64,000 nt of DNA from Meloidogyne chitwoodi (taxonomy: Eukaryota; Nematoda; Chromadorea; Rhabditida; Meloidogynidae): positions 1,984,001-2,048,000 of the forward strand of contig JACZZP010000001.1 of assembly GCA_015183035.1 (NCBI GenBank). Direction: 5' to 3'. The notes under the pieces are model-generated. The model worked only from the letters and a program-made list of their open reading frames with translations. It was not told the DNA's origin and did not search any database. Within the stretch, counting starts at the first letter, position 1. Each line of letters starts with the position of its first letter. Below, in pieces: positions 1-11,947 of the stretch. The position numbers and the translations under genes were made by a program.

Positions 1-2
1 AT

Positions 3-3000
3 TTAACAACTGGTGATCTCACTTTGTCTCAAGTTACATATAAAAGCAAAACTATCACCTGTAAGGTTATTATAAAAGTTATTGTATTTCTCTAGTTGCA
101 GTTCACGTCCGCCTAAAATAGTTAACGTTTGTTCTTTCGGAATTGCTAAAATAGATTTTGAAAAATTGTTTTTATTGTTAATAATTTATTAAAATTAACT
201 TAATCATCAACCTCTAGTTTTTATGCATGGGCTTGTGCTAATTCCATCAGTTTGATTAATTTCCTCAACGTTTGGAAAATTAAATCCTCTGTCATTTATG
301 TTTTCATTAAATTGTGTATGCTCGCAGAAATTAGGAGATTGAATAGAACGTCCCAAGAAAGGCACTATATTTTGTGGATTCTTGTAATTATAAGGAAAAA
401 GAGACGTTTCAATACTTCCACAACTCCACTGTTTTCCATCGCCATCTAATCCATCAACACTACAAATGAAATATTTATATATTAAAAACTAAAGTAATAT
501 AAACCCCGATTCATCGTCAACAAATAATTCTAATTCTGTATCTGCTGGAGTATCCAATCCACTATTAAGATTATATTTCTCGTATTTAGGCCCAGGCAAT
601 TTTTGATCAAAAATTTCATTGCAATGGATAATTAAATTTTTAATGACTTCATTGACAGAGTTTTGATAAATTACCTAAATTAAAAAAAAATTATGGTTAG
701 AAAAATAACAGATTCTCACTTGGTCTTTCCCCTCTGGGATTGGTAAAAGAGTCGGACCAAAACATATTGCCAAATTATAAGTATCCTTTGAAATAAAAAT
801 TATAAAAATAAAAAACTTATACCATCATATTTTCATCACTGAATTCACTCAAATGCTTAAGGAATGCAAAAAGAAAACGAAGAAGAATATAGGAAGAGTG
901 AGGCAATTTTCTTATTAATGGTCTAATCTGGGCAATAAACTCTGATATTTTATGATATTTTGCACAATCTAAGTTAAAAGTTAATGTTAGAATAAATAAC
1001 AAATTTTGTTAACACCTGTTAACAAGTTAAATAAGTAGAAAGGAAATAATGGCTCTTTAAGCTCTCGAAAATATAATTTCAATAAACCAGAAATGCTGTT
1101 AGCATCAGTCGCATTTTTGACATCTTTTAAAGGATTTTCACCTAAATTGAGAAAAAAAGTATTTATTAGCTAGTTGAAAATTTACCATTTTCAAAAGCCT
1201 CACGCATTCGATTAATTTCTAAAATTTTAATTATTTAACATTTGTAAAATTAAAACAAACCAATCTGAGATCCGCTAATTCGAAATATACCCTGATGTTG
1301 CAAGGCAAAAAGTGAAAGAGCTCGAATGCAGCTTACAACAACAATAGGAATTTGTTCACAAGTACCATCTAGAATTTAGGAAAATTAAAAAAACAAATAA
1401 AAACCAGTATATTCCTCCAAACTGCCCCCAAATAATCGTGGACGTGATGTCCAATGAGAAGAAAATTGGCATTCGGTTGAAGTCTGTGACCCGATTCTTC
1501 TTTTCGGTTTTTGATGAATTGAGGATTCAATTTCAGATCCGTCAGTATCAGACCTTTTCTCGTTAAAAGAACAGCCTGAAAATAATTTAAATAACGAAAT
1601 TTACTACTGACAATGAGACAATAACCATTTAATTTTTCACCATCGGAAGAGTTTCGTTTTAGAGACAAAGAAGCATTTTTATTTTTACATTTTAGCCCAT
1701 AATTAATTCCATTAGCTCTAGCTTCTAATCGAGAAATCAAATTTGCATTGAGAAGAAAGAAAGTAAATGACTGAATTTTTTAATTTAGTAAAAAACATTA
1801 TTAGGTAAAAAATTAAAAAATATTAGAAATAAAATGGCTAACTACATAAAAAATATTTACTTGTAAATAAGATTCAAAAATGTTGCAAAGTTCATTTTCA
1901 ACCAATTCAGTAGATGGCCTTTTATCAGAAATTCCAAATTCATTTACTTCAACAATTGTTGATACAGCAAGAAGTTCTATTTTATTTTTATTTTAAAATA
2001 TATAAAAAAAAATTTTAAAAAAACCTTGAATTTTCTTTTCCATTTCAACAAGTTTTTGCCAGCTTGCTTCAGATTCCATTCGCAAAATTTCCAAACGCTT
2101 TCTTATTTGATTATGCCGCTGTTTAAATTCTTCTCGCAAATCGTTTGTTGAGATTTCAAAAATTGTTTCGCTAGGATCACATCTAAAAGACCTTAAATTA
2201 TAAAAAATTTTTAAAAACCTGAAATCGAATCGTTTTGGTAACATAAATGTTTGATTACTGCTTTCAAAAAAACGCTGTTTATCATCACCAGATTGTAAAG
2301 AGTCACGAAAACCACTCAAATTAGCTAGTGCTATTATAGTAATTATTTAATAAGCTTCGGCATAAATTTAAAAAATAAATAATCAAACCATTCATTTCCG
2401 ATTGACAAGCTGATTTCCTTGCTGCGATCAGATTTTGAAGGATCATACGAAGCCAACAATCTAATCCCAAATCCTCACACTAAAAATAAAAAAGATTAAC
2501 ATTATTCTATGATCACTCAGAAAGAGATCCAATTAATATTAACATACATCGATAATGTTAGAGACATCGTCAGCAAAATATTTGTAAAGAGATGAATTTG
2601 CAGCATCAATACAAAGAAGGTACTTAAAATTTTTATTAAAGATAAAATTTAATATTTTAAAAACCTCATTACGAGCCCGCATACATTTTTGTTTAGCTAT
2701 TTCGTGTTTTTCATTTCTCTTAATTTCAAATTTAGTAATTTAAAAGTGAATAAAAATACTTTTTCATAAGTCTTTTGAATTGAATTTTGCTTTCGTAATG
2801 AACTGTTTGCCTCCATTATTTTCCTTTTTTGTTCTACAGCATGATTAAGTTTGGCACTCAAACTAGAAAATTCATTGTAGCAAATCTTAAATTATACAAT
2901 GAATTTTAAATAAATCAAAAACTTACGTGATATGTTTTCATAGCCAATGCAAGCCTAAAAAGTAGTTTTATTTTAACTAATACATTAAATTACTCGCTGA

Positions 3001-3614
3001 GAACACGCATAACTTCACCAGCCGCAAGAAGAGCTATATCCCGACACTAAAATTATATTAATTAAATATTAATCATAAAAAACTTTTTTAGAAGTTTTTT
3101 GCAGAGAACTACATTTGTTTGTAATTCCTGGAACAATATAATTCGCACAAACCTAGAAAAGAAAACAAACAATTCAGAATGAAATTAAAAAAAAAAGTTA
3201 CTTCAGCAATTATAGATCGTTGTTTAGCTTCGTCTTTTGCATCATCAACAATTTGTTGCCATAAATTACAAATTGAATAAAGAGACCAATTCGGTCGCCT
3301 TAAGTGTTTCACTTTTGAGTAAATGGAAAAAGAAATAACCTTTGTCTTTCAGTTTTGTGTCTAATCATAACTGATTTAACTAATTTATCAAGCTCCTTTG
3401 AATATTGAAAGTCAAGTTCTGCACGCTTTTTTAAGAAATCATTAATTTCTTGAAATATTGCTATTTTGTCATTTGATCTTTGCTCCATACATTTTATTTG
3501 TTCAAAAAGTTGTGAACGTATTTCTATAAAAAATTTAAAAATTAAAAATAATAAACTGAAAAAACCTCTAGATTGATGTTGTAAATCCTGTTGTGAAACT
3601 TTTCGGTAGGTCAT
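3..3614 (-). CDS. srGAP-like F-BAR / RhoGAP protein (3' end at or beyond window edge)
   Basis: Rho-family GTPase-activating protein of the SLIT-ROBO srGAP class, expected at the plasma membrane where an F-BAR dimer bends membrane and the GAP domain switches off Rho/Rac. The start at 3614 (MTYRKVS) is followed by a classic F-BAR opening, EIRSQLFEQIKCMEQ and FLKKRAELDFQYSKELDKL, in the exon ending near 3340. The exon at about 2030-2319 carries the srGAP-type QTFMLPKRFDF segment and a coiled coil. RhoGAP exons lie at about 1370-1260 (IPIVVVSCI, then HQGIFRISGSQ, holding the expected arginine after GIF), 1030-1210 (GLLKLYFRELKEPLFP) and 720-1000 (PHSSYILLRFLFAFLKHL, NLAICFGPTLLP). At least a dozen short introns split it. 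In frame the last exon hits a stop at positions 5-3, but a possible donor near position 50 means an SH3 exon could lie outside the window. No SH3 domain is visible here. Confidence 0.88.
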
Positions 3615-3985
3615 AAGTCGTTTTGTATTATAATTAGGTAGTTAATTTATTTAAAAATTAATAAAATTTTAAATAAAACGTAATATTTGTTAAATTGCTA
3701 ACAAATATACGAAAATAAGAAAAAGTATTTCTGCCTCAAATTCTCTAACAATTTTGTTTTCAATCAAATTTTTCTTATTGCTTCTCCATTTATTTATTTA
3801 TCTCTTTCATTAACATATTTTTATTCATCGCCTTTTGATCGCCAAACAAAATACTGTTGATTACAGTACCCATTGAATAAGCAAAAATAAATGAAAGTTT
3901 AAATTAAAATTCAATGAATCAAAAATTTAGGTAAAATAAACAGTATAAAAATATCTAACATTCCCTTTTCAAATCACATTAATTC
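3615..3985. promoter_or_regulatory. Bidirectional intergenic spacer
   Basis: This 371-bp AT-rich spacer separates two divergently transcribed genes, the srGAP gene (-) and the RNase H/RS gene (+). It presumably holds both promoters. I see no TATA box, repeat or RNA gene that can be assigned with confidence. Confidence 0.4.
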
Positions 3986-5207
3986 GTGATTACTCATCCA
4001 CATATCTCGTGTTGTTCCAAGTTTATTAAGTCTCAGACGTCTTCTATGGTTAATGACAGAATATTAATCATGCAGCGCTCAGTATCAGCACCTCCACCCT
4101 CTAATCGTATCAATTCTTCAGCCACCTCTCAAATTAGGAGGTCGGCCTCTGGCACTAGGATAAACGAGAGAGTGTTGTTTTTTGAGAGACCTTCAATATA
4201 TGCCAATGGTACACAACCTATACAAGTAAACATTTTTTGCTTATCAATAATCATGAATATCAATTTTATAGGTCTTCACTGATGCTTCTACTGATCAAGA
4301 CAGAGGATCCGGCATTGGAATGTTTTATGGTCGAGGTCACCCTTTAAACCAAGGCATAAGTCTTAGAAATGTGGTCAATAGCGGACTAGCTGAATTGATT
4401 GCTGCAAGAACGGGGCTGAATAATTTATTAAGATGGCCATCGTATAAGTAATATTATTATTATATAGTTTATATAATTTACGAATTTAGTGGTGAAAATG
4501 TTGATTTAAACACTGATTATGAACAGACAATTCGTGGGTTGCAGTCCAACAGTACGAATAGAGTTTTTTCTGGGGATTATCAACGACTGAGAGATGTGGC
4601 AGAACAATTTCCCTGTGGTGTTTTATTCCGATGGGTCCCCGGCCACGAGGGAATTGAAGGCAATGAAGCGGTTTTTATGATCCATTTCTAACTCATTCCT
4701 AATTATTTAAATTTTAGGCTGATTCCTTGGCTTGGCAAGCACGCAGAAGCGAAGACTCTGATGAACAACGCGGAAGGAGTCGTGAACGAGGCAGACATAA
4801 TAGAACGTCTGAATCACAATCTCCTAGAAGCCTATCATCTATAACTATATCTACTAATTCATCTTTATCTGTTTCTTCTAACATTACGGAAGGCTCACGT
4901 AAGTGTTAAATATTCATTTTTCAATATTAATTTGTGTAAATATAGCTACAGAATTAAATAATTTACAGAAAATGAGCAACATGGAAGGAGTCGTGAACGA
5001 GGCAGACATAGAAGTAGAAGTCGATCAAGGAGGAGAAGCAGAAGTGGGCGCAGAAACAGAAGTGGACGAAGTAGTAGACGAAGGAGTGGGCGAAGAAGTA
5101 GACGAAGGAGTAGAACTAGAAGCAGAAGTCGAGGAAATAACAGATCAAATTCTTCCGCGAGAAGTGATGATCTTCCACGCTCAGTATTCATTCCTCCGAG
5201 AACATAA
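3986..5207 (+). CDS. RNase H-domain protein with C-terminal arginine/serine-rich tail
   Basis: Five exons (3986-4225, 4272-4447, 4490-4670, 4718-4898, 4969-5207) join in frame to 338 residues. A shorter start at 4070 (MQRSVSAPPP) would give 310 and is equally plausible. Residues 81-205 match the RNase HI fold with all expected catalytic positions present: Asp84 (FTDAST), Glu121 (LAELIAA), Asp148 (TDYEQT), His191 (VPGHEGIEGNEA) and Asp201 (ADSLA). Such enzymes cut RNA in RNA:DNA hybrids. After residue 205 the protein becomes an RS domain. Exon 5 is almost pure Arg/Ser/Gly dipeptides, typical of splicing-factor tails that target nuclear speckles and are phosphorylated by SR kinases. A 28-bp unit encoding GRSRERGRH occurs in frame in both exon 4 (from about 4771) and exon 5 (from about 4984), so the tail grew by internal duplication. 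The fusion is seen directly; the nuclear role is inferred. An origin from a retroelement RNase H is possible. Confidence 0.82.
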
Positions 5208-5866
5208 AAGAATGATGAGAAATTATAAAACTAACAATATATAAATAAAATTGTATATATAATAAATTGATTATTATTTTTGTATATATATATTATATAA
5301 TTATAATTAAATTTGTTAAATTATTTCAAACAATAATGATTATATTTACCTAATTTTAAAATTAACAAAAATTATTCTTAGGAATTTTTCATTATAAAAA
5401 AAGGAATAAAAATAATTTCTAAATAAAATGAACTTAAAAATGAAGAAAGCAGCCATAAAATATAAATATTAATTTTAATCATTTTATAATTCTTAATTTG
5501 TAAATTAAATTTATAAGATTTCAATATTTTTATAAAGTTTAATACTTAAATTTTTTTATTTAAAAGCATAACTTAACGCGTAATAATATTATTTAAAATT
5601 AATAAAATTTATTCTATTTTTATCTAAATTATGTTCGTTTCCATAGAGGCGCATTTTTATTACGACATGCGTAAAAATGAACGCGTGAAAATTTTTAATA
5701 TTCTAATAATTCTATAAATTATAAAAATCAAAAGGAATTGTTTAATAAAAAATTAAAATAAGCATTATTATTATTATTATTCTCTTAAAGGAGTTATTAT
5801 TTAATAATTATATATTTTTATTATTACAAAATAATAAAAAATTTAAAACTTTTTTTCTTAAAATAA
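5208..5866. other. AT-rich intergenic spacer
   Basis: Simple A/T-rich DNA between two (+)-strand genes. I see no ORF, RNA gene or inverted repeat worth naming. Confidence 0.6.
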
Positions 5867-8503
5867 ATGCGTAAATATTTATGGATGATTGATGGAATTT
5901 TTGCTCCAATAATTGGGATATTAATTTATTTTTTAGTTTTATTTTGGAGATATAAATTTGGAGTAACATTTCCTTATCATTTTGTAAGTCTTTATAAAAA
6001 AAATATATTTATTTAAATATTTTATTTTTCACAGATGTTAACAATTTTTGTAATTTTATCAATTTTATTTTTAATAATTTTTATTTATAAATTACAATTT
6101 ATTCAACGATTGGATGGTCCTTCTTATGATATTCCATGGCCAAGTTTTATTTGTATGATTGTAATGGGTGCACTTGTATCAATTGGATATTCCTTTCATT
6201 TTGTTAATTTTTTAAAAATTAAATAAAATATTTAAATTTATTTAAAGCTGTTTAAATTGGCTTTTCGTGACTGTCCACATGTTAGTGATGGAGATATTAT
6301 TACATTAATTATTCAATCAACACAACGTGCTGGACTAGTTGTATTTACAATACTTTCTGTATTTTATCTTATTAGAAGGTAGTTATTTTATTATTTAAAA
6401 ATATTTTTATATTTAAAATTATTTAAAAATTAGTTTCTGAGTATTTTTAATTTTTTTAAATCAAAATTTATTATGAAATAATTATAAAATAAATTTAAGG
6501 GCTAATTTTGGATCACTAAACACTTCTTTTGATACATTAACACGTACAATATTTAACTCAACATTAGTTTTATTTCGTCTTGATTTAATAGGTTCAAAGG
6601 TTTATGGAACAATTGAGGCATATTTTATTAATTTTAATTATTTATTTTATTTTTAGGAATTATGTCAAGATGAGAGTGTACAAATGGCTTTGGAAATATT
6701 TTGTCCAGAGGAGACACATAATACCAATTTAGGCGATATGTAAAATTTTAAATTTGTTAAAAAAAATTTTAAATCTTTTTTAAAGGAATTATTGCAATAT
6801 TTCAACAGAAAAAGAACTTATTTGGGTTGGATTAAGTAAAAATCTTCTTTATCCAGCAATTGTGAGTTTAGCAACAGAATTTATTCCTGTTCTTCTTGTT
6901 GTTCACTGGTTAATTTTAAAACATTTTTAACATCTAATAATAATATTAATTTAAGGCTTGTTTGTGGTTATGGTGAGAAAAGAGCTGAATTTTTGGCAAA
7001 ACGAAAAATGGTAAATTATTTATAAAATTATTTATATACCTATTTTTTAATTTTTATAAAATTTTAATTATTTTAATGATTTATTATTCCAAAAATTTTT
7101 TCTATATTTAGTTAACATCTGCCTTGAAAATGCCAGGTTTTGTGTTCAATATGGCATTACCCGAGGTTTTTTAATTTATCAAATTATATTACCGTATTTC
7201 CTTGATTAATTACCCTCTCCAGCAACAGGTTGAAACAATAATTACTCATTTGTCAGGGTAATTAATCGAGGAAATACGGTAATTAATATTTTTAATTAAA
7301 ATTTATTTTAATTTTAAATAAATTTAAAAAAATATTATTTATATATTTTTAAAATAAATTGTCAAATAAATATTTTTTAAATTATATTCTATTTTAGGGA
7401 AGTATTCGCCATCCAACAAAACATCCAAATGCTCCACCTATCACTAAATGGACTGAACATATAATTAAAAATTTATCAAAAATATTGCTTTGTACAGGAT
7501 TTTTAATTTGGCTTCTTTCTTTTTATTTATATTTGAGAATGCATAATGTTAAAGATGGAATACCTATATTACAATCTCCTTCAGATATTTTAGTTAATGA
7601 ATTAGTTTCTATTATTAAATTAATTGTTTCCATAATGCAAATTATTCTACGAATTTTGGTATTTAATTTTATAATATTTTAATAATTTCTTTTTTTAGTT
7701 ATATAAATGGACAAGAAGAATTCCTTGTGAGACATTAGATGTTATATATCGGGCAGACTCTTTTGTTGATAAATTAATGATGTTTACAACATTACCATTT
7801 ATGGTTCCAGCTTCTTTAGCACAATTTTTGGAACGTATTTATTTCTTTAGAAATTATGGAAGTGGTACATCTTTATTAAAGGCTATTGGTCTTCTTAATT
7901 TACCAATTTTGTTAAATATTGTATGTTATTTATATTTTTATTAATTTAATTTTTTAAAGAGATAAATCTCTATAATTAAATAAAAAATAATTTAATTTAA
8001 TTATAAAAAAAGATATCAAAATGGTTAGAAGCATTTTCTTTATGTACATTAATTTCTTTACCAAAAACAATACTTCATCAACATAAAGGACTTTTTCAAT
8101 ATTTAATTATTTCATCAATTGGTTTAAATTTTTTTGATTTTTTTTCTACATATTTTTCACTTGATGAAATAATGCATCATCTTGATTATTTTATTGTTTC
8201 ATTTAGAGAAAAAGGAAATAATACTTTTGATGAAGTTTTTACAATTATTGGTGTTTTAGCTAAATTATTAACATTTTCTAATTTTCTTTTTACTTTTACT
8301 TGTGCCTTAGCATGGTGTGAACTTTTTTTAAGGTATTTTATTTAATTATTTTATTTAAAAAATATATATTTTTAAGATATCGTAAACAAAAATCAATTTA
8401 TAAAGCAGTTAAAGTTGAAAAATTAGAAGGAATATCTACAAGATTAAATCGAGATTCTCTTATTAATAATGATGTTCCAGAAAATACATCAAGACAATAT
8501 TAA
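5867..8503 (+). CDS. Multipass membrane protein, possibly otopetrin-like
   Basis: Twelve exons join in frame from the ATG at 5867 to the TAA at 8501-8503 and give 586 residues: 5867-5983, 6035-6202, 6248-6378, 6500-6599, 6657-6739, 6786-6908, 6956-7010, 7112-7165, 7398-7658, 7699-7920, 8013-8332, 8377-8503. All donors are GT and all acceptors AG. The protein holds about ten or more hydrophobic helices, beginning with IDGIFAPIIGILIYFLVLFW and LTIFVILSILFLIIFIY. A Cys-rich extracellular-type loop (ELCQDES, EIFCPEETH, MNYCNIS) is followed by a helix starting LLYPAIVSLATEFIPVLL. Size, helix count and the Cys loop before an LYP helix recall otopetrin proton channels, which nematodes have in several copies, but the C-terminal third does not match what I recall of that family. 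The gene itself is secure; the family call is weak. Confidence 0.7.
7188..7283. repeat. Foldback (MITE-like) hairpin inside an intron
   Basis: Two 29-bp arms, 7188-7216 (starting ATTACCGTATTTCC) and 7255-7283, are reverse complements with one mismatch and enclose a 38-bp loop. The element sits in intron 8 of the multipass membrane protein gene. No convincing target-site duplication flanks it. Confidence 0.8.
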
Positions 8504-9440
8504 TAAATATATTTATTTATTTAAAAGAATATAATTTACTTAGTTAGGTATTTTTTAATAAATTAAATTTATAATTTGCACATAGTATATATTTTTATTT
8601 AATAATAATAATTAAATATTTACTAATTAAATGTTTATATATTTTTTTAGTTTATTTGGTTAAACTTAAAATTTTTATTTAAAATCTTTCTTATTATATT
8701 TAATTATTAGTAATTTTGTAATTATTAAAACTTTTTTTTAATTTTTCAAGTAAAAATAATTATTGAATAAATGACAATTATTTTGTTCAGTTTGGCTATT
8801 ATTTATATTTTTTGATATTTTTTTATGTTATTTTAGTATTATTATAATTTTATTGCCTCACTTTGCGCTAAAAAGAATTAAATATAATTGAAGAGAAAAA
8901 TTGCTGTTTTAGGTTATTTGAGTGAAAATTGTTGAGCAAATTTATAAAATAAATTTGTACAGCCGAAAGTGGTGAGGGAAAAAAAGAATATTATTTAGTA
9001 GTTAGTTGAAGTATTTTAATCGATTTATAAAGAATTTAATTTAAAATTTTAACAAATCCCTCAATTTATTCATGTCCAGACATATTAATTTTTCAAATAA
9101 ATAAATAAATTATTGAATTTACAAAAAAAATAATATTTTTTTAAGAATATTTAATTTAAACTTCCATGGAAACATTTATCAATATTATTTAATAAATAAA
9201 TAATAATAATATTGTCATAGACGGCACTCAAAGGCTAAGGACTTATATTTATTTTAGAAACATAAGACAATAATATTTATTGATTTTAGTGAAAAAGCAT
9301 TGCTTATTTTATTTTTTTGAAAAAAGGCATCTGAATATTCTTAAATATAATTTTATCCCATTATTTTATTAAAATATATTTATTAAAAATAAAAAATTAT
9401 ATCATTTATTTAAAAAATATTTACTAATTTATTTATAGAA
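8504..9440. other. AT-rich intergenic spacer
   Basis: A/T-rich DNA with no supported gene. A slightly less AT-rich stretch at about 8855-8990 has no open frame or clear fold that I can identify. Confidence 0.55.
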
Positions 9441-10057
9441 ATGCCAGATTTAATTGAATTTAATGTAGGTGGGCAATATTTTGCCTCAACTTATGAAACA
9501 ATTGCTTTTGATAAAAATTGTATTCTTTATTCGGTAAAATTATTTATTTATTTTATAATTAAATTAAACTTTTAATTATTTTAGTGGTATATTGAACGTA
9601 AAGGGCAATCTCATTTAATTATGGATAGAAAAGGTTATAATTTAAATAAATAGTTTTTAGTATTTCTCTTTAATTTTAATAAGTCTGAAATATTATTATT
9701 TTTTAATTTAAAGGACGACTCTTCATCGACAGGGACCCAAACAGTTTTGGAATAATTCTTAATTATTTGAGACTTCAAGTAAATAAACAATTATGGGAAG
9801 TTTGTTTACCTAAAGATCCAGACAGGTAATTTATTAATTAATTTAAAAATTAAATTTTAATTTATATAAATAGATTAGCTTTATTAACACAAGAAGCTGA
9901 ATATTTTTGTTTACCAAAATTGCGAGACCAAGCAATTTCTCTTTTACGTAAATGCACAAATATAGAAAATGGAGAATATGTAGATGAATATGTTAATGAA
10001 TTGGGAAAATCAAGAATAAAAGAAAAAGAAGAATTTAAAAGAAAAGAAAATAATTAA
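9441..10057 (+). CDS. KCTD-type BTB/T1 domain protein
   Basis: Four exons (9441-9533, 9585-9633, 9714-9825, 9874-10057) join to 145 residues. The N-terminus is a potassium-channel-tetramerisation (T1/BTB) domain: IEFNVGGQYFASTYETI at residues 5-21, then LFIDRDPNSFGIILNYLR at about 49-66, the LDRDP-x-F-x-x-xLN-x-LR block of KCTD proteins. A QEAEYFCLPKL segment follows and a charged C-terminal tail ends the protein. KCTD proteins form oligomers and often act as adaptors for Cullin-3 ubiquitin ligases. This one is short and has no second domain, so the partner cannot be guessed. The start follows an AG-rich acceptor-like sequence and is the first ATG of the domain. Confidence 0.85.
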
Positions 10058-10224
10058 ATAAATAATTAAATATTACCTTTTTAAAAAATTAAATATTTTT
10101 TAAATTTTATTCTTTTTAAAAAATAATTTTTACATTTATTTTAATGACTTTATTTATTTATTATTTTCATAAGTAATATTCTTATTAAAGCACTTTTTGA
10201 TTCATAAAATAATTTTGTCATTTA

Positions 10225-10693
10225 TTAATTTTCTTTTTTTGTTTTAGGTTGACGAACCTTAAAATTATTTTTATTAAATTAAATTAAATATATTTACAGG
10301 TATTCCCATTTCTTTAAGTTTTGCTTCTTTGACTGATTGTGGTTGATGAGCACAAATTAATGAACAATACCATCGAGGCCCATAACGATTATAAAGAGAA
10401 AGTTCCATTGCACAAAATCCAACTTGGAGTCTTGTACCACAAAGAGCACATTTAAAACAGTCTTTATGAACTAAAAATATTAAATGTTTTTAAATTAAAA
10501 AAAAATAAATTTTTAATAGAATTATAAGGAATTTTTAATATTAAAAACTCCCCCCCCCCCCCCCCCCCCCTAATTTTGTAAATTATTTAATCTTACTTAT
10601 TTCTTTTTCAACTACAAATTTATCAGTATGATCAATTCTTTTCTCACAAATTGCACAATCAACAATAGCTGGATCTTGTGCTGTTCCAAACAT
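10225..10693 (-). CDS. Small single LIM-domain protein
   Basis: Three exons on the minus strand (10693-10597, 10470-10298, 10257-10225) give 100 residues. The zinc ligands follow LIM spacing: C13-x2-C16, H34-x2-C37, C40-x2-C43, then C68-x3-C72 (DCAICEKR, HKDCFKCALC, WYCSLIC). The last interval (24 residues) is a little long. LIM domains bind protein partners, often cytoskeletal or transcriptional. Nothing else is in the protein except a short basic tail ending PKTKKEN. The first intron contains an uninterrupted 21-base cytosine run at 10550-10570. Confidence 0.8.
10550..10570. repeat. Poly(C) tract, 21 bases
   Basis: A 21-base cytosine homopolymer lies in intron 1 of the LIM gene. On the coding strand this is a poly(G) run. 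Confidence 0.95.
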
Positions 10694-11947
10694 TTTATAT
10701 TTTTACAAATAATTATAGTTTTAAATATTAAAAAAGATAAAATAAATTGTTAAATAAATAAATGATAAAATTAAATAAATATTTATTTGATAGAAAAGAA
10801 CGGGATTCCACTAAAAATAATTTGGAACAGATGTTCACTTTTATTTAAAATTTAAGCATCAATTTTTGAAAATAATCTTCGAATGAACGCCCACATTTAT
10901 TTTAAAGAAACAGTTGTAAGTATTTAATAAAAAACGTTTAATATATTTAGAACAATAAATTAATTTTATTTTTATTACTTTAAAACTGTAATCTAAAGTT
11001 AATATTAAAATAAAATATAAATACCTAAATGGACTTTAAAAATTTTTTTTATTTTTATAAATTAAGTCAAAAATTAATTAATATTAATAAAAGTTATGTG
11101 TATTAAGTATATTTTTTTTGTGGTTAAGAGCCTTCTTTAAAAGGATATGACAACAAAGCTAAACAGTTAAAAAATTATATAATTTCTAAATTATTAAAAA
11201 AATTAAGTTCTTATATTTCGCTAATCCTTTTTATGTTATAAAATGCAATCAATCTCTTTATTAGTCATAAAATTATTGTTGAAATGTTAGTTATGGAAAG
11301 TAACGGTATCTTTATTTCGATTGGAGTAGTTAATTATTTTTTAGTTACATTTATTAATCGTTATCAATTAAAAAAATAATTGTGGATTGTAGTATTTTGT
11401 TTTATTTTTTAATTAAAAATATTCAAAAAATTTTAAATTTTTGGAATATAGTAATCTTAATAACAGCTCTGATTGGAGGCGTTGGGTCCTGAGAGTTTGA
11501 GAACCAAATCTCGGGACGCGCCTTTTTAATACCTTTTTTAAAAGAAAAACTCCCAATAAAGTTTATCACAATTTAAATAAAATAATAAAGGTATGAAGTT
11601 TTAAAGGAGAGGGAGAACCAGCTTAATCGGTTTGTGGATTAATTAAAGACTGAAGTTAATTTGCTGATTTCCCCTTCCCTTATATTAGCAAAAAAGATGG
11701 GCGAGGATTTCTAAGACTATGACAAGTAATTCTAATAAATATCTGTACATGTTTTAATAACTAAAAAAAATTAAAAATCCCAATACATTTTTGTCAATAA
11801 TGATCAATAAAGGAATTAAAATCTCAGTAACGATTTTGGTTTTGATTACGATAACCCTCTTTTCTAAATAAAATATTTTAAAAATAAATAAAAAATTATA
11901 TCTTTTAAAAAAATAAATTAATTCTCAATTCTCTTCTCTCTTAAACT
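10694..11947. other. Intergenic region with one GC-rich hairpin
   Basis: Mostly A/T-rich spacer. At 11478-11522 a strong hairpin pairs GTCCTGAGA with TCTCGGGAC and GGCG with CGCC. It is preceded at 11435-11445 by AAATTTTTGGA, which resembles an Sm-binding site, and followed by T5. The rest holds nothing I can support. Confidence 0.4.

Noticed and set aside
4946..5191. Minus-strand 81-residue Leu/Arg-rich ORF
   Set aside because: Antisense shadow of the RS-tail exon; the periodic AGA/CGA codons create it.
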